This document shows, one piece after another, positions 1 through 11,747 of a DNA stretch of 64,000 bases. The notes under the pieces are model-generated. The model was not told where the DNA came from. It saw only the letters and a list, made by a program, of their open reading frames with translations, and ran no database searches. Both the position numbers and the translations under genes were made by a program. Position 1 is the stretch's first letter, and the number at the start of each line of letters is the position of its first letter. The DNA is from Brachycybe producta (taxonomy: Eukaryota; Arthropoda; Diplopoda; Playtdesmida; Andrognathidae). The stretch is from assembly GCA_036925085.1 (NCBI GenBank), contig JAUPFP010000015.1, positions 1,077,001-1,141,000 on the forward strand, read 5' to 3'.

Positions 1-292
1 TCAAATTTATAAACGTGTGAAATGTGGTTGTAAAACCGTGATTATGATGAATGTAAAAAAAGATAAATGGAAAACAAATGCGAATGTAAAAATGTGAATT
101 TAAATGTCAAAATTGATCATGAATGTAAAAATGTGATAGTAAACACGTGATTATAAATGTAATAATAGGAATGTAAAACAAATGCGAATGGAAATGTCAA
201 ATGTGAATATAAATGTCAAGTATGAAAGTGAATTTAATTGTAATAAAAAAAAAAGTAAACGTGAATTTATAAATGTAAAAAGCTGTGATCTT
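1..292. repeat. Degenerate AATGTRAA-rich low-complexity tract
   Basis: Short blocks such as AAATGTGAAT, AATGTAAAA and AAATGTCAA recur almost without interruption, so this looks like a decayed simple-sequence or minisatellite tract. No open frame of interest and no splice-like structure is visible. The tract ends against the hairpin at 293-337. Confidence 0.5.
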
Positions 293-337
293 ATTTGATA
301 ATTTTACTGACAGACACTGTCAGTAAAATTATCAAAT
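293..337. repeat. Perfect 21-bp hairpin, 3-nt loop
   Basis: Arms 293-313 and 317-337 are exact reverse complements (left arm begins ATTTGATAATTTTACTGACA) around the loop ACA. There is no gene nearby, so a transcription terminator role is unlikely. It resembles the other perfect hairpins of this window (11623-11747, 25004-25065, 55913-55975). Confidence 0.8.
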
Positions 338-1238
338 GAGATTCCTGAAATTTTTACATAAGCTTTTCATATTTTTTAGATTATCTATGTCCGAAATTCA
401 TGAAAAATAAGAGTAAAACAGTTGAAAAGAAATTAAGAAATTTCATACAAATAAAAACATATACAACAAAAATTCTAATTCTTTTCAAATAAAGAAAAAC
501 ATCCTTCCTCCCTGTTTGTTATCAAAATCTATTTTGTTATTAAAACTATTGCTGTTGTCACTGTTTTATGATACATTTGTTTCTATTACTTCATCATTAC
601 AAACATCCTTTTCTAGAAATAAATACACCATTCTCTTTTTTCTTTCTTTCTTGTAAGAATGATGCTAAAAAAATAAAAATAGAAACACATTTCTGTTTGA
701 AATTTTGTTTCTAACATTGATAGGTGAACAAATTAGGAAATATACAATTTTTAAACATGACCATTTTTAGATAAGTCTTGATAACTAACAGAAAATTGTA
801 CTGTGTTCGTTCGTTCGGGTGAATTGTGTTCGAAACACCAGAATTACCAGAGTTACCAGAATTGAATTCTACGGTACTTATCATGATACCTCGTATATTT
901 ATATAATGAAAATCAAAAATGCATCATTTATATGATCATGAATAATCATTTTATTTCGATTGTTTCTTAAGATTAAACTTAACAATTGAATATACAGGTC
1001 ATTAAATATGCATTACTGTAAAATCAATAACGATTTCAATCTTTATTACAATGAGGAGCAGTAGTGTAAAACTACTTTACGAATTTGCAGGCGTTTGAAA
1101 GCGTTACGCAGTTTGTTTTAAATCGACTCAAATATGGCCATACGTGTTGATCCTTTCAAAAACATAAGGGGATGCTCAGTATTTCGTGTAGGCCTATAAT
1201 TCTTGGTGAAGGCCCCAAATAAATATAACATATAGTAT
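338..1238. other. Non-coding AT-rich stretch, nothing recognised
   Basis: Homopolymer runs and short stop-filled frames only. No splice-flanked open frame, RNA gene or transposon end was recognised. Confidence 0.5.
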
Positions 1239-1440
1239 CAGTGGCGTAGCTAGGATTTTTGGCGCCCGGGATTAAGGTGTCAAAGTTGGTCACCAAAATT
1301 ATTCAATTGATATATTTTTTGCATATTGATCAATGATCAGCATATGTCAAATAATGACTTATGTACTTTTACATATTGCTCTATCATTTTTGGTGCTCCC
1401 CTCATCCCATGAGCAGGACTGCGCACGACTTTTGCTAAAA
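1239..1440. mobile_element. hAT-like MITE remnant (one end only)
   Basis: CAGTGGCGTAGCTAGG followed by GGCGCCCGGG is the kind of terminus seen at many short hAT-type elements of invertebrates. GC-rich fragments continue to about 1440 (GGTGCTCCCCTCATCCCATG). No matching inverted end and no target duplication was found, so this is a truncated or decayed copy; the right limit is a guess. Confidence 0.35.
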
Positions 1441-2636
1441 TCCACCGGCCAATGTGCTTTATGTAGGTTTCCATAAGTCTATATATTATCCTCGAGGCAT
1501 TTCTCCAACGAAGGAGAAACAAATATTAACCAAAAAAAATCACTACATTAAAACAGGTGCAAAACAGCTTCTAAATCATCACCACACAGTTGGGTCATGT
1601 TTACAATAGCTAAAAAATAAACAAACGGTCTAAAGATCCAAATGTGTTTTCTATGTTAACTGTATTTAAGTACAGTATTTGACAGGTTTGGGTTGTGAGG
1701 GCAAAAATATACACACACCATACGTTGGTGCTCAAAGGATTAAGTGAATATTAAATGTGTAACTTAAAAGCATATAAGAAAAAAAAATATTTGTTGTTCG
1801 CTAAATATAACAAAATGTGTGCCCCAAACATTTCAACAAATGTAAATACCAAGTGGCGCAGAAAAAACACGCATAAAATATACAAAAAAAAGCACCTAAT
1901 CGAACAAAACATGAAAACTGAACATGCTTGGCACTCATTCAGTTTGGCGTTTATTCAATTAGGGACTTACTACAATTAGTATTTAATCCTTTTGGCGCTT
2001 ATTCAGTTTACTTGATTAAATAATGTGGATTCATTTTAGCGTCAATATACAGACGTTCGCCTTATATCGATCCTTATCGCGCTAGATCAGTGCCACCAGC
2101 TGTTAAGATGGTTGCTTAACTTAAAAGAAAATATAAAACTCAACCAAAATTGGTTTTCATATTTTATTTTAGTGCCATCAGTTTATTTAATATCATTAGT
2201 TATACAGGTCCAGCACTAAAGATGCCTGAGACAAAAACTTACTGAACAACACTTTCAGCAGGTCCGAAATGACCAAGTGTACAGTATGTGGTTATGACCT
2301 AGGGAACACCGGGGTTCACTAGGCAGAAAAAACTGCTTAGAGATTCGAACAAAATGGCCAAGAAACTATAAAAGCTACACATAAAACATAATGTTCTTTG
2401 TTCACAACATGTTGAAGTTTACTTGTGCCAGAAAATGAAATAGACTGATAAACAATTATTAAAATATATTGGTTTTTATATATTAGATTTTAAACCAGAT
2501 TTTCTGGTGGAAATTCTTAGAAAAAAATTCAACAATTCAAACATTCAACAAGCAAACTATCATCAATAATGACAATCTACAAATGTGGCACTTCGGCCAC
2601 ATTCCTGAATATTCTCTTTTTTAGCTAACGTTACAA
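1441..2636. other. Non-coding, nothing recognised
   Basis: Only short open frames without supporting splice sites or coding-like composition. No repeat copy was recognised by eye. Confidence 0.45.
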
Positions 2637-2647
2637 TAACACACAGT

Positions 2648-3161
2648 AGAGACCTACATTGAGTAAAAATTTGAAGCCCAGCCCATGAGACTTTATGCTG
2701 GGCCCAGCCCACCAGGCCCACGAAGCCCACGAAACCCGCCAGGCCCACAAAGCCCACCAGGCCCGTGGGCCTTTAACATAAATATGCCAAGCCCAGCCCA
2801 AAAGCCCACCAGCCCATGGGCTTTGTGTAGGTCTCTAATTCCCACACTAAATGGTACACAAGTTTGCATGCTTACCAAGAAAAGAAACTGCCCCATTAAC
2901 GGCTTTAATATGTTTATTGTATTGATTGGTCAGTGAGGAATATGTTATATTTTTATCAATATGTGAAATAATGTGTGGTTCAGTTCTATACATTTGTAAA
3001 GAACCGCATGAGAGAAATGATGAAACGCCTTCCAAGCCAGTGATGCCCACAAAGGCCACCAAACCCACGAGGCCCATAAAGGCCACCAGGCCAACGAAGC
3101 CCACCAGGCCCATGGGCCTTTAACATAAAAATGCCGGCCCATGGGCTTTATGTAGGTCTCT
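2648..3161. mobile_element. 514-bp element, AGAGACCTACA ends, 11-bp target duplication, GGCCCAC minisatellite cores
   Basis: The left end AGAGACCTACA (2648-2658) and right end TGTAGGTCTCT (3151-3161) are perfect inverted repeats. The flanks are an exact 11-bp direct repeat TAACACACAGT (2637-2647 and 3162-3172) abutting both ends. Inside lie two GC-rich cores made of GCCCACCAGGCCCAC-like units (about 2690-2825 and 3040-3145), each closed on the right by ATGGGCTTTRTGTAGGTCTCT; the first such end is at 2837. So the element is composite, perhaps one copy inside or beside another. An 11-bp duplication is long for hAT (8 bp) and within the range known for Mutator-like elements, but the superfamily is not settled. 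Frames through the cores read as Gly/Pro-rich and are not genes. Confidence 0.65.
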
Positions 3162-3214
3162 TAACACACAGTTACTGTATGAAAAGCTGATTTTCGAACT
3201 CCTCAAATAACTCT

Positions 3215-3400
3215 TCATTAAAGTTTGGTTATTTTCAAACTCGCATAAAAAAGCTTTTTATGGAAGATGTCAACACGAAAATAACCCTGAAGTAATTGAA
3301 CTACCCCTCTAGTTCTAAAACACATTCAAGTTTCTCTTCATTTTGCAACCGAAAGAGAAAATAAGAGTTTGCGAGGCGTTTACACTTTAAAATATCACTA
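3215..3400. mobile_element. Fold-back MITE, right-arm copy
   Basis: Contains the family hallmarks in order: TTATTTTCAAACT, AAGCTTTTTATGG, a TGAAGTAATTGAACTACCC-like block, CTAGTTCTAAAACACATTCA, TTTCTCTTCATTTTGCA, and the terminal GAGGCGTTTACACTTTAAAA. The left arm is missing or decayed. See 8019-8365 for a complete copy. Confidence 0.6.
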
Positions 3401-4699
3401 TCGCATTATATATACTGTAATGTATTTATTTGAGCTAGGCATGCAGGGGCAAAGTGGCACAACCTTAGTAATAACAGTTCCTACTTGTGCTAATTATGTG
3501 AATTAATGCTTAATGCTTATTTTCTCAGAAGAAAACTACATTTTCAAAACTAAATAACTTTTTTCATTCTTTCATAATCTGTTTTATCTTAATTGTAAAT
3601 TAAATAATCGTATGTTGTTGCCAATCATCTTAAATTTAAATTATGCAATTCTTCTAAATTTCCGAGATATATTCATCTTTTCATTAAACAGGTGACATTT
3701 CATGTGTCGTTTTGTGTACAGAGTGTGGCAAATGTGTTCGAAAAACAATGGAATTATCTCTTTCTAAATATCATTGTCAGATTTCTCAGCAGAATAACAA
3801 GATAAAACTAAATAAAATCAACAAAGAGTTACTTGGGGTTTTAGTGTTTGTTCTTATTAGTGGTTATTCGGTTACAGTTTACCCGAACAGTGGCTACCAT
3901 GGTAACCTCTCTCTCGAGTTCTCTTAACATGTGTCACTGTGTGCGTACTGTATATGACCTGGTTGTGTGTCTCTCTTTCTATCTCCAATCTCTTCAGTTT
4001 TCACCATCCCGATTTCATAACCAAATTGCATTGGGTTCACATTTCATCTTTACAAATAAGCAGAATGAATATAACATCATTTTTTTTATTAGAGTCATTA
4101 AAAAAACATCCAGGAAATCCATTTAATATTATTGTATATACTTGTTATTGTTTCAGTAGAATGAAACCTTAAAGAAACAAAATTATCGACATTTGACATT
4201 TAATGTAGGTCTACATCTACCTTTTTTCCTATTTCTTATCTTACTCTCTTTTCTCCATTTCCATAAACAGATTAATTTCTACGCTTGAGGTTTATACATA
4301 ACAGGAAGATTTTCAAGATCTAACCGAATTAAAAAGTTAAAAAAAATTGAATATAAATTAGAAGTTTGTTTTTCTTCTAACAAAAAAAAACAGCATTTTA
4401 AATGACATGAAAGGCTTTAAAAACTACAGCCTTATTTATTTTTAAAAATGGTGAAAACAATGTTCAGAGAAGAAAAAAAAGCACTATTGAAAAAGATTTT
4501 TTTAAAGCATTTGAGTGATTCGCAACAGGTGGGCTTAAGGTTTTTCAAATAATGGCTGGTGCGAGCCATATAAGACCCTATCATTGTTTTAAGTAGTTGT
4601 ACCTGGCCCACTTAGCCAGCTTTGAGAAATATCATATTTAAGTGGCCGTTTTTGTCCTATGCTCGTATATTCTCTAAATAATGAACCCTCAAATTCACA
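3401..4699. other. Non-coding; one X-box-like palindrome
   Basis: No gene recognised. At 3893-3906 GCTACCATGGTAAC differs by one base from the X-box palindrome found twice in the 54-57 kb modules. It may be chance, since there is no promoter context here. Confidence 0.4.
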
Positions 4700-5145
4700 G
4701 GGGTTGATACTAAATTTTCATTTCTGAAATTCCCTAACTTTTCCAGGCTTTTCATACCAAAGTTAGATATTTTCGAGTATTTTTTTTTCAAAAAAAAAAA
4801 ACAACTGCTGTATATTATAATAATAACGGACATCACTGTGATATATATTTCCCCTGCTAGTAGCTAGTAGTCCCTGATTTTTTTTTAAATTCCCTGATTA
4901 CTCTATTTAAGTTTTCCGAGACCTTTTAAAAAGCATTTAATTTTTTCTTTCTTTCAATTTTTGACCGTTTTCGGAATCACTGGAATTGGATTTTTAGAAA
5001 ATTAATTCCCTGACTTTTCCGGCTTTCACATTTTTTTTTGGAAAAATTCACTGACTTTTCCAGATTTTACATATTTTCTGTTAAACTGCCTGACTTTTTT
5101 TTAAGTTTTCTAATTACATGACATTTCCAAGTGTTTTCAGGTTTC
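4700..5145. repeat. Degenerate TTCCCTGACTTTTCC repeats
   Basis: The phrase CCCTGACTTTTCC and variants (CCCTAACTTTTCCAGG, CACTGACTTTTCCAG, GCCTGACTTTT) recur at irregular spacing, separated by T-rich runs. This looks like a decayed dispersed or tandem repeat; no autonomous element was recognised. Confidence 0.45.
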
Positions 5146-7105
5146 CAAGTTGAGTGTCAACTGTGATTCGTGATTCAGAGCTACAAATATCATAGCATAA
5201 AAGTGCTTCAGCTCAAGAACAGCAAATAAAAATGGATTTTCTCACATTATGATAATGTTTTTAGTTTAAGAAGACGTTAGATGCAAAAATTTGGTTTGCA
5301 AATAAAGAAAAAGAAAGATTATTGAATATTATGCTGTGAGAAAAGAAAAAAAATCGGAAAACCCATTTGTAACTAGTTGCTACGGTTCTATCTTATGACA
5401 AATGTCTTTAAGTTTCCGTTCCCACTTCAGTTTTTATTGCTACATATAAAAACTACATTCTTAAACTATATTGTGTGGTTTTTGTGAGGATTATTCTTAA
5501 AAATGTCATTTGTTTATTTTTACATAAATATGGAAAATATAATATATTAAAATAAACAGAGCAAAATCCTCATTTATTTAATTGTTGCGCGTGTATGTTT
5601 GTGTGTGGGAGGAGAGACAATTGAAAATCTTTTTTCTTTTCTTTTTAAACATAATTGAAAATACTAAAAAGCTGCCCCTTAAACAATAACTTCCTGAGCT
5701 GAGTACAAATATGCGAATTGGTTGGCAGAAAAAGCCATAAACGAAAACGCGTTGCAAAGGTTACAATTTACATTCGAAGTCTAAGGCATTTTAGAAAGCT
5801 TTTTTTTTTTGTGGTTATTTTATCATGCCTAGAGTCTGACAATCATTTTAAAATCAAATCAAATAATTTTATGACAAACTGAACCACTACATCCCTCAGG
5901 CTCACTGCAACAAGCCTAACTTAACTTAACCTGCCCAATGCCCATCCTCGTAAATATAGATATAACATGTTTAAAAATGCAACGCGTGCACGCGTTTTTT
6001 GGTGTTTCCAACAAAAAAAAGATGTACCTGTATAATTTATCTGTTGCAACAGTACTGAGTGTATTTCGAGTATTTGTCGTAATAGCAGTAAATACGTCAA
6101 ACTTTTTTTAATACATACAGCTTCATCGTTCTTTCATTTGCATAATTTGAAGTGACTCATTATAAAATGTTTTAATTAATGATCGAGAAAAAAACAAGCT
6201 AATTTACATTGCATGTTAATTTCAGCAAACATTTAATGAAAAGTAGTATACTTTTTAAAATGTCAATCTGTATAAAGAAAATAAATATGAGAGAGAGAGA
6301 GAGCGAATAATAATAATAATTCCATCTTCCCCTAAACATAGGCAATCACTGCTAGCAGACATGTAATACTTTCTGTCTGTAAGTTATTTCTAACTTACAC
6401 CCTGTACATAAATTAATGTATTCCTCATTAAGAAGACATTATGAAACATATTTAATTAAATAAAAACTATGTGTAAAATATACTATTATATAAACCTTGT
6501 AAATTGGATGGGAGATCTATTTATAAACGAGCGAAATTAAGTTTGCACAAATGAAACTGAAGCAAAACACCATAATCCAAAGAAATTATTCTAGAGATAT
6601 AGTTAAGATAGAAACAAAAAAGACACTTTAAATTGAAATCCAACTCAAATATCGTCAAAATAAACTTATAATGAAATAAGTGTTTCCATGGAAACTTTGT
6701 TCATGATGACTGAAGTCCATAAAATCTCGGCTAGACTTTTTTTTCTTCCACGGCACTAAGGACTACTTAAGACAAACAATATAGAAAAACAAATTTTGAA
6801 TAATTCTGTATTTTAAAAACAAAAATAATAAACGAAATAAAGGTATTTTGGTATTGATATCTTTAAAATAAACTTTTTACAATAATTTTTTAAAAAATGG
6901 CTAGTTTTTATCTTACACTTTACTTCAAGTTGGTTCAATTTTGGACTATCAGAAAATAAAATAAAAATTAACATTTAAAAGTAGTCTCCATAAAAATATT
7001 TTCACCACATGAATTTATTAGTCTAGTTTCTAATAGACTTTAAATTTATTCTGAAAGTAGCATCTAAAATAAAATTCCAAACCTATTTCTTAAAAATAAA
7101 TTTAG
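5146..7105. other. Non-coding with (GA)n/(AAT)n microsatellite
   Basis: A short GAGAGA tract followed by an AATAATAAT tract lies at about 6290-6321. Otherwise AT-rich sequence without recognisable genes. Confidence 0.45.
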
Positions 7106-7109
7106 AAAC

Positions 7110-7260
7110 ACTTCAGGTGGTTTTAAAGTGTAAACACTTTCGGGTGCAAAATGAAGTGAAACTTGAACGATGTCTACAAACCAGAAGAATAATTTAATCA
7201 CTTTAAGTTATTTTTACATTGATATCTTTAGATTCATATTCAATGTATGGGGGCCTAAAT
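7110..7260. mobile_element. Fold-back MITE, left-arm fragment
   Basis: Begins with GGTGGTTTTAAAGTGTAAAC, the family terminal repeat, then GGGTGCAAAATGAAGTGAAA and ACCAGAAGAATAATTTAATC, matching the left-arm order of the copy at 8019-8365. The right arm is not evident. Confidence 0.55.
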
Positions 7261-8018
7261 AATCTGACAAAACAGTTCAGAATTTAGGAGCCTTAACCCA
7301 TTTCCCATTTGATGACATCTAATTTTTTTCTTCTCCAACGTTTTAGTTAGGGGGGACCTACAGAAGATCTGTCAAATGTTCAATAAGACCAAAAGCCAAA
7401 TAGAAACTCAATAATTCATTCTTTTATTATAACACCTTAAATCATAAAACAAGAGTAATAAGTAAGATTCTGTGTATGAATTTGCTTCACACAAAAAAAT
7501 AACGCTTTTTCTTATGTCATATATAATATAAAGATGCTATCAGTATTGTTTCCAAGGCAAATTTATGTAAGCGAATATTTTTTGTTCTCAAAGAAAAGGA
7601 AAGAAAATAAAAGGAAAGAGAGAGTACAGAGTTATTGTATAAGTAGTGAGTGTAAAAGCTTATCTATCTCAGACTATATAGTGTTTATAACAAAAGAAGA
7701 AAGAAAAAATCTACTATCTTGCAAAAATGACAGAAAAAAAATCCTAATGCCTTCAGCTGTTAATGTGTACGAATTCGTTTTTTTTGGCAAGTAAAGCAAG
7801 TGTGTGAAAATTGGTAAAAGCTGCTCTCATTCATTTTTACGTATTCAAAAGTACTAATAGACACAAAAAAAACATCAATTGAGAGAGATATGGAAAATGT
7901 GGAGATGAAAAACTGAAAATGCATGGCACCATTTTTAAAAATAAATTTTGCTTGCACAATTTATATTAGTATAGGAATAAAAGAAATGTATGCATGGCTC
8001 AATTACGGCCTTTTTAAA

Positions 8019-8365
8019 GGTGTTTTTAAAATGTAAATGTCTCTCAAACTATGATTATAATTGCGTCTTTCAGGTGCAAAATGAAAAATATACTTGAGTG
8101 TTTTAGAAACTAGAAGCATAGCTCAGTAATTTCAGGTTATTTTCATGTTGTTGTTAATCTTTCAAAATCAGTTTAAAAATGACTCAAATCTAAGCAGATC
8201 CTATTTTTAATGTTTGTCTATAAAATGTTTATTTTGAAAGATATTAACATGAAGTGATTGAGCTATCCTTCTAGTTTCTAAAAACACATTCAAGTTGTTC
8301 TTCTTCTGGTACCCAAAAGACAGAATAAATCAAAGTTTGAGAGGTGTTTGCACTTTAAAACCACC
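8019..8365. mobile_element. Fold-back (palindromic) MITE, complete copy
   Basis: The two halves are imperfect reverse complements over nearly the whole length. Left: CTCTCAAAC, CTTTCAGGTGCAAAATGAA, TGTTTTAGAAACTAGAAG, TTATTTTCATGTTG, TCTTTCAAAAT. Right, inverted: TTTTGAAAGATATTAACATG, TTCTAGTTTCTAAAAACACA, TTCTGGTACCCAAAAGAC, GTTTGAGAGGTGTTTG, then CACTTTAAAACCACC. No open frame. This is the reference copy for a family found at least a dozen times here; a non-autonomous fold-back DNA transposon is the natural reading. Confidence 0.7.
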
Positions 8366-8879
8366 ATAAAGTGTGACATACACAAATAACCCAAGCAGAG
8401 TTTGACAAAAACAGATAAGAAACGTACACACATCAAACAATTGAAACATAAAACACACAAACACAGTGTTAGAAAGAAAAATACACAAAATATGAAACTC
8501 GTGCAATCAATAGTAACTTTATTTAAAGTTGGGAACAATCCATTTTCTACAGGTTTTATTTGTTACCTACAATTTTATCAACCTGAAATTTGACCTACAT
8601 TGTAGAGTAGCTGTAAGAAGAGAGTTTATCTCAACTGTCTGTTTTGTTTCAGATGACAAATGTTTGACAATTTATATAAAAGTACTGTATCTAACAGGCC
8701 ACTGGCTGTTTTCAGGAAAGACTTGCTTTTCTAGTAATTTTTTTAACCAACTTTTCGACTTTTTTAAATTTACAAACTTCTTAAAAGCTTTTTGAGACTC
8801 ATGTGGCCAGTTGAGTTTGCCTGGCAGCCAGCCTGAGGCCTTTTCAGGCCATTTAAACATTTATCGATATTTTTTGGTC

Positions 8880-9125
8880 ATTTGATTCAATTTTCATGTT
8901 GAAATCTTTCAAATTAAGCTTTTTTTTATGTGAGTTTAAAAATGATCCAAAAATATTTTTGTTTAATTTTTCTCTATAAAAAGTTTATTTTGAAATACAA
9001 CAACATTTTAATACCCTTAAGTTACCCTTCTAGTTTTTCAAACACTAGTTTCTCATAATTATCCTCCCAAAACACAAAATAATCAGAGTTCGAAAATCAG
9101 TTGTTCATAAGCCATCTTAACAAGT
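8880..9125. mobile_element. Fold-back MITE, diverged copy
   Basis: TTTTCATGTTGAAATCTTTC, AAGTTTATTTTGAAATACAA, GTTACCCTTCTAGTTTTTCA and the end AAATCAGTTGTTCATAAGCC match the family. The last block is the alternative terminus also seen at 11179-11659. Confidence 0.55.
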
Positions 9126-11178
9126 GTAAAAACTGAGTGGTGATTAATAAAATTTGTAACCATGAAAACGTCAACTAATTTCTACTCTCATTTTGCACAA
9201 CATTTATTTTCAAATCTAAAAGGTACAATATAACTATTTTTCAACATTTCTCTAGAGTATAAGAATAACTATAACAATTTGGTTTATCTTAAACTTTTAT
9301 AGGTTTTTATTTACAGTTAGTTAAATACATACAGTGTCTATGTGCATGTAATCACTCACTGTGCTTTTATTTGTAATATGTCCAATCTCTAATTAACAAA
9401 ATCCTACTTGTGTCTCCTAGTTGTAGTTCTAAATATTATTTTCTCTGTGATACAATTACTAATTTTTTGTTTTTTATGTTAGCTGTGGCGTTGGTCTATT
9501 AAGTAATTTATTATCTGCTAATTTATTGCCATTACACGTAGATTTATTTATAATATTAAGTGTGAAATGCAATAAGAGGGATTCACTGATTCACTACTGT
9601 ATATAAACAAACAGACAAAACAATATATGTAAATCACTGGGGAAATGATATACAAATATAAAAAAGTAATTAATGCATTACAACCAAGTGAACTTTCACT
9701 TTTATATATTTTTAGTTGTCATTAACCTTACCAACAAAAACCATACCTATTTTACAATATGTAGTGTAATGGCTACCGAATTTGCCCTTTCCCTTTGGGA
9801 CACAACATAATTAGATTAAGTTGGGTGTTGGTGGTGGTGGGGTGTACATTGTACATGACATGACATAGTATACTTGTAAATGTAAGCCAAATTCTAACCT
9901 ACAAAATATGCATGCATGCATGAAACGCATGCAATGTGATAGCCAAACATAATCATGTAAGAAGACTTCATATATTGAAGCTTATACAAAAAAAAATTTC
10001 AGATTTTAAATTCAATGAAGTTTTGATTGGGTCTCAGTTGATGTTAACTCAACCGTACGTGTTTAGTTTCTCTTGCATCAAAGCATGTTTTGCCTCAGAT
10101 AATGTATGCAAGGCAACAATTTGTGTCATATGCCTCATTCATCATCACAGAGGAAATGAGACTACAACTTCAACATAAAGCATGCAATTGAGGCAGCTCT
10201 CTCTCTCTCTCTCTACAGTGTACAAATGCTCTACGAGATTGCTAAGGAGGCCCGCTTAGCGTTTAAAAACGTCGGCCAGTTTGCTTAAAGTAGTATTAAG
10301 AGCAGCATAACATTGCTAGGAAGTGACTGGAATTGATCACATGGATAAAATGCATCGTGGATAATAGCAATCCTAATTGACGCATGTGTACATTAAAAGC
10401 GGATTTACTACTAAGCTGAGGAAGAGAATTGTTACCAGCTGAAGCATAAAAGTACTGTCAAGCGTAAATGCTTGTCCTCTGTCATATTGTATTTATAAGT
10501 GAAATAAAGATGAAATTCTTTAGCTGAAGCAATAACATTGAGGTTAGGTGGAAAGGTGACTAAGCATTAGCTGAAAAACAAGCACACAAGTCATCTTCTG
10601 TAAGCTCCATAGTAAATTCACCTGCTGTTATAGTTCGAAGCTGACATTTGTTAAAAGTAGTAGTTTTCAAATGAATGCAGAACAGACATCCTCTTTACAG
10701 TAATTTTCAAAGAAAGCCATCTTTCAAACAACAACCAATGTTTAAGATTTTTTTCTCTCCTTCCACCCTGAGGCAATCATGTTAATTTCAACATAAATTG
10801 AATGTAGTGATGCAATTTGACTCAGCTTAAAGCTTAAAAAAGCGAATAAAAGGTATAAGAAGATTAAAACCTCCCCTCAACAACTTCTTTACAATTGAGT
10901 GGAGGTTGGATTTATCACATGTTAGACAAGGCTTAAAATGTTAACAACGAAAAAAAAACTCATCCTACACCGCTATTCTTTGAATTTCCTCTCTAACAGA
11001 TGAAATACTATTATAAGGTTGCTTGGTTCATGTGGAAAACCAAAACCATTCATTAAAGGGCACATCATTTTTCACAATCAATCATCAATCAATCACTTCA
11101 AAGCGAGAATGTAATTAAAAAGTGTTTTTCACTTTTCCAAAAATCCTCTTCAAGTTAACCTCAGTGCTCAGTGAGCGC
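9126..11178. other. Non-coding with small microsatellites
   Basis: Contains GGTGGTGGTGG near 9830, ATGCATGCATGCATG at about 9908 and a (CT)n run at about 10196-10215. No gene recognised; the ORF starting at 9936 has no supporting structure. Confidence 0.45.
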
Positions 11179-11659
11179 TTAAGGTGATGTAAACGTGTAA
11201 AACGCCCAGGCCCTGACTGGCCCGGCCGGCTGACCGGCAATCGCCGGTCAATTGGGGGCCAAAAATAAATAAATTAAAAAAATGGGGCCAACACAATTTC
11301 ATAGCCGGTGGGGCCAACCACTAGCCAGTCCGGCCCTGAAAACGCCTCTCAAACACTTAATTATTTCGTTTTTCTGGTGCAAAATGAAGAGAAACTAGAA
11401 AGGAGGTTAGCAGCTAGAAGGATATCTCAATTACTTCGGGGTATTTTCTTGTTTTTATCTTTCAAAATAAGCTTTTATGGTAGTTTAAAAATAACCCAAC
11501 TTTAATGATGGCAATGTTTTCATTTTTGTCTATAAAATGTTTAAGTAATTCAGCTACCCTTTCTAGTTTCTAAAACACTTTCAAGTTTCTCTTAATTTTG
11601 CTCCTGAAAGACGGAATAATCAAAAGTTCAAAAATCAGTTGCTCGTAAACAATCTTAAG
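11179..11659. mobile_element. Fold-back MITE split by a nested hAT MITE
   Basis: Left terminus CTTAAGGTGATGTAAACG (11179 on) pairs with the right terminus ending in CGTAAACAATCTTAAG (11659). The interior carries GGTGCAAAATGAAGAGAAAC, TTTCAAAATAAGCTTTTATG and CTTTCTAGTTTCTAAAACAC in family order. The left arm is interrupted by a 132-bp element at 11207-11338 with an 8-bp duplication; removing it restores GTGTAAAACGCCTCTCAAAC, the family sequence. Confidence 0.7.
11207..11338. mobile_element. 132-bp hAT-type MITE with 8-bp TSD
   Basis: Ends CAGGCCCTGACTGG (left) and CCAGTCCGGCCCTG (right) are inverted repeats, and AAAACGCC is duplicated exactly at 11199-11206 and 11339-11346. An 8-bp duplication and CAGGGCC-type ends are the hAT signature. 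No coding capacity, so mobilised in trans. Inserted into the fold-back MITE, hence younger than it. Confidence 0.85.
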
Positions 11660-11747
11660 AACTTAAGATTGTTTACGAGCAACTGATTTTTGAACTTTCG
11701 AGTTGAGAATGTGAAATTGCAACTTTGCAATTTCACATTCTCAACTC
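11623..11747. repeat. Two perfect hairpins in tandem (37-bp and 23-bp arms)
   Basis: Arms 11623-11659 and 11662-11698 are exact reverse complements with a 2-nt spacer (AA). Arms 11700-11722 and 11725-11747 are exact with a 2-nt spacer (CT). The first left arm is the terminal 37 bp of the fold-back MITE, so that end has been copied in inverted orientation just outside the element. Confidence 0.85.

Noticed and set aside
2685..3123. Collagen-like Gly/Pro-rich ORFs on both strands
   Set aside because: They are translations of the GGCCCAC minisatellite core of the element at 2648-3161, with no signal, splice or start context.
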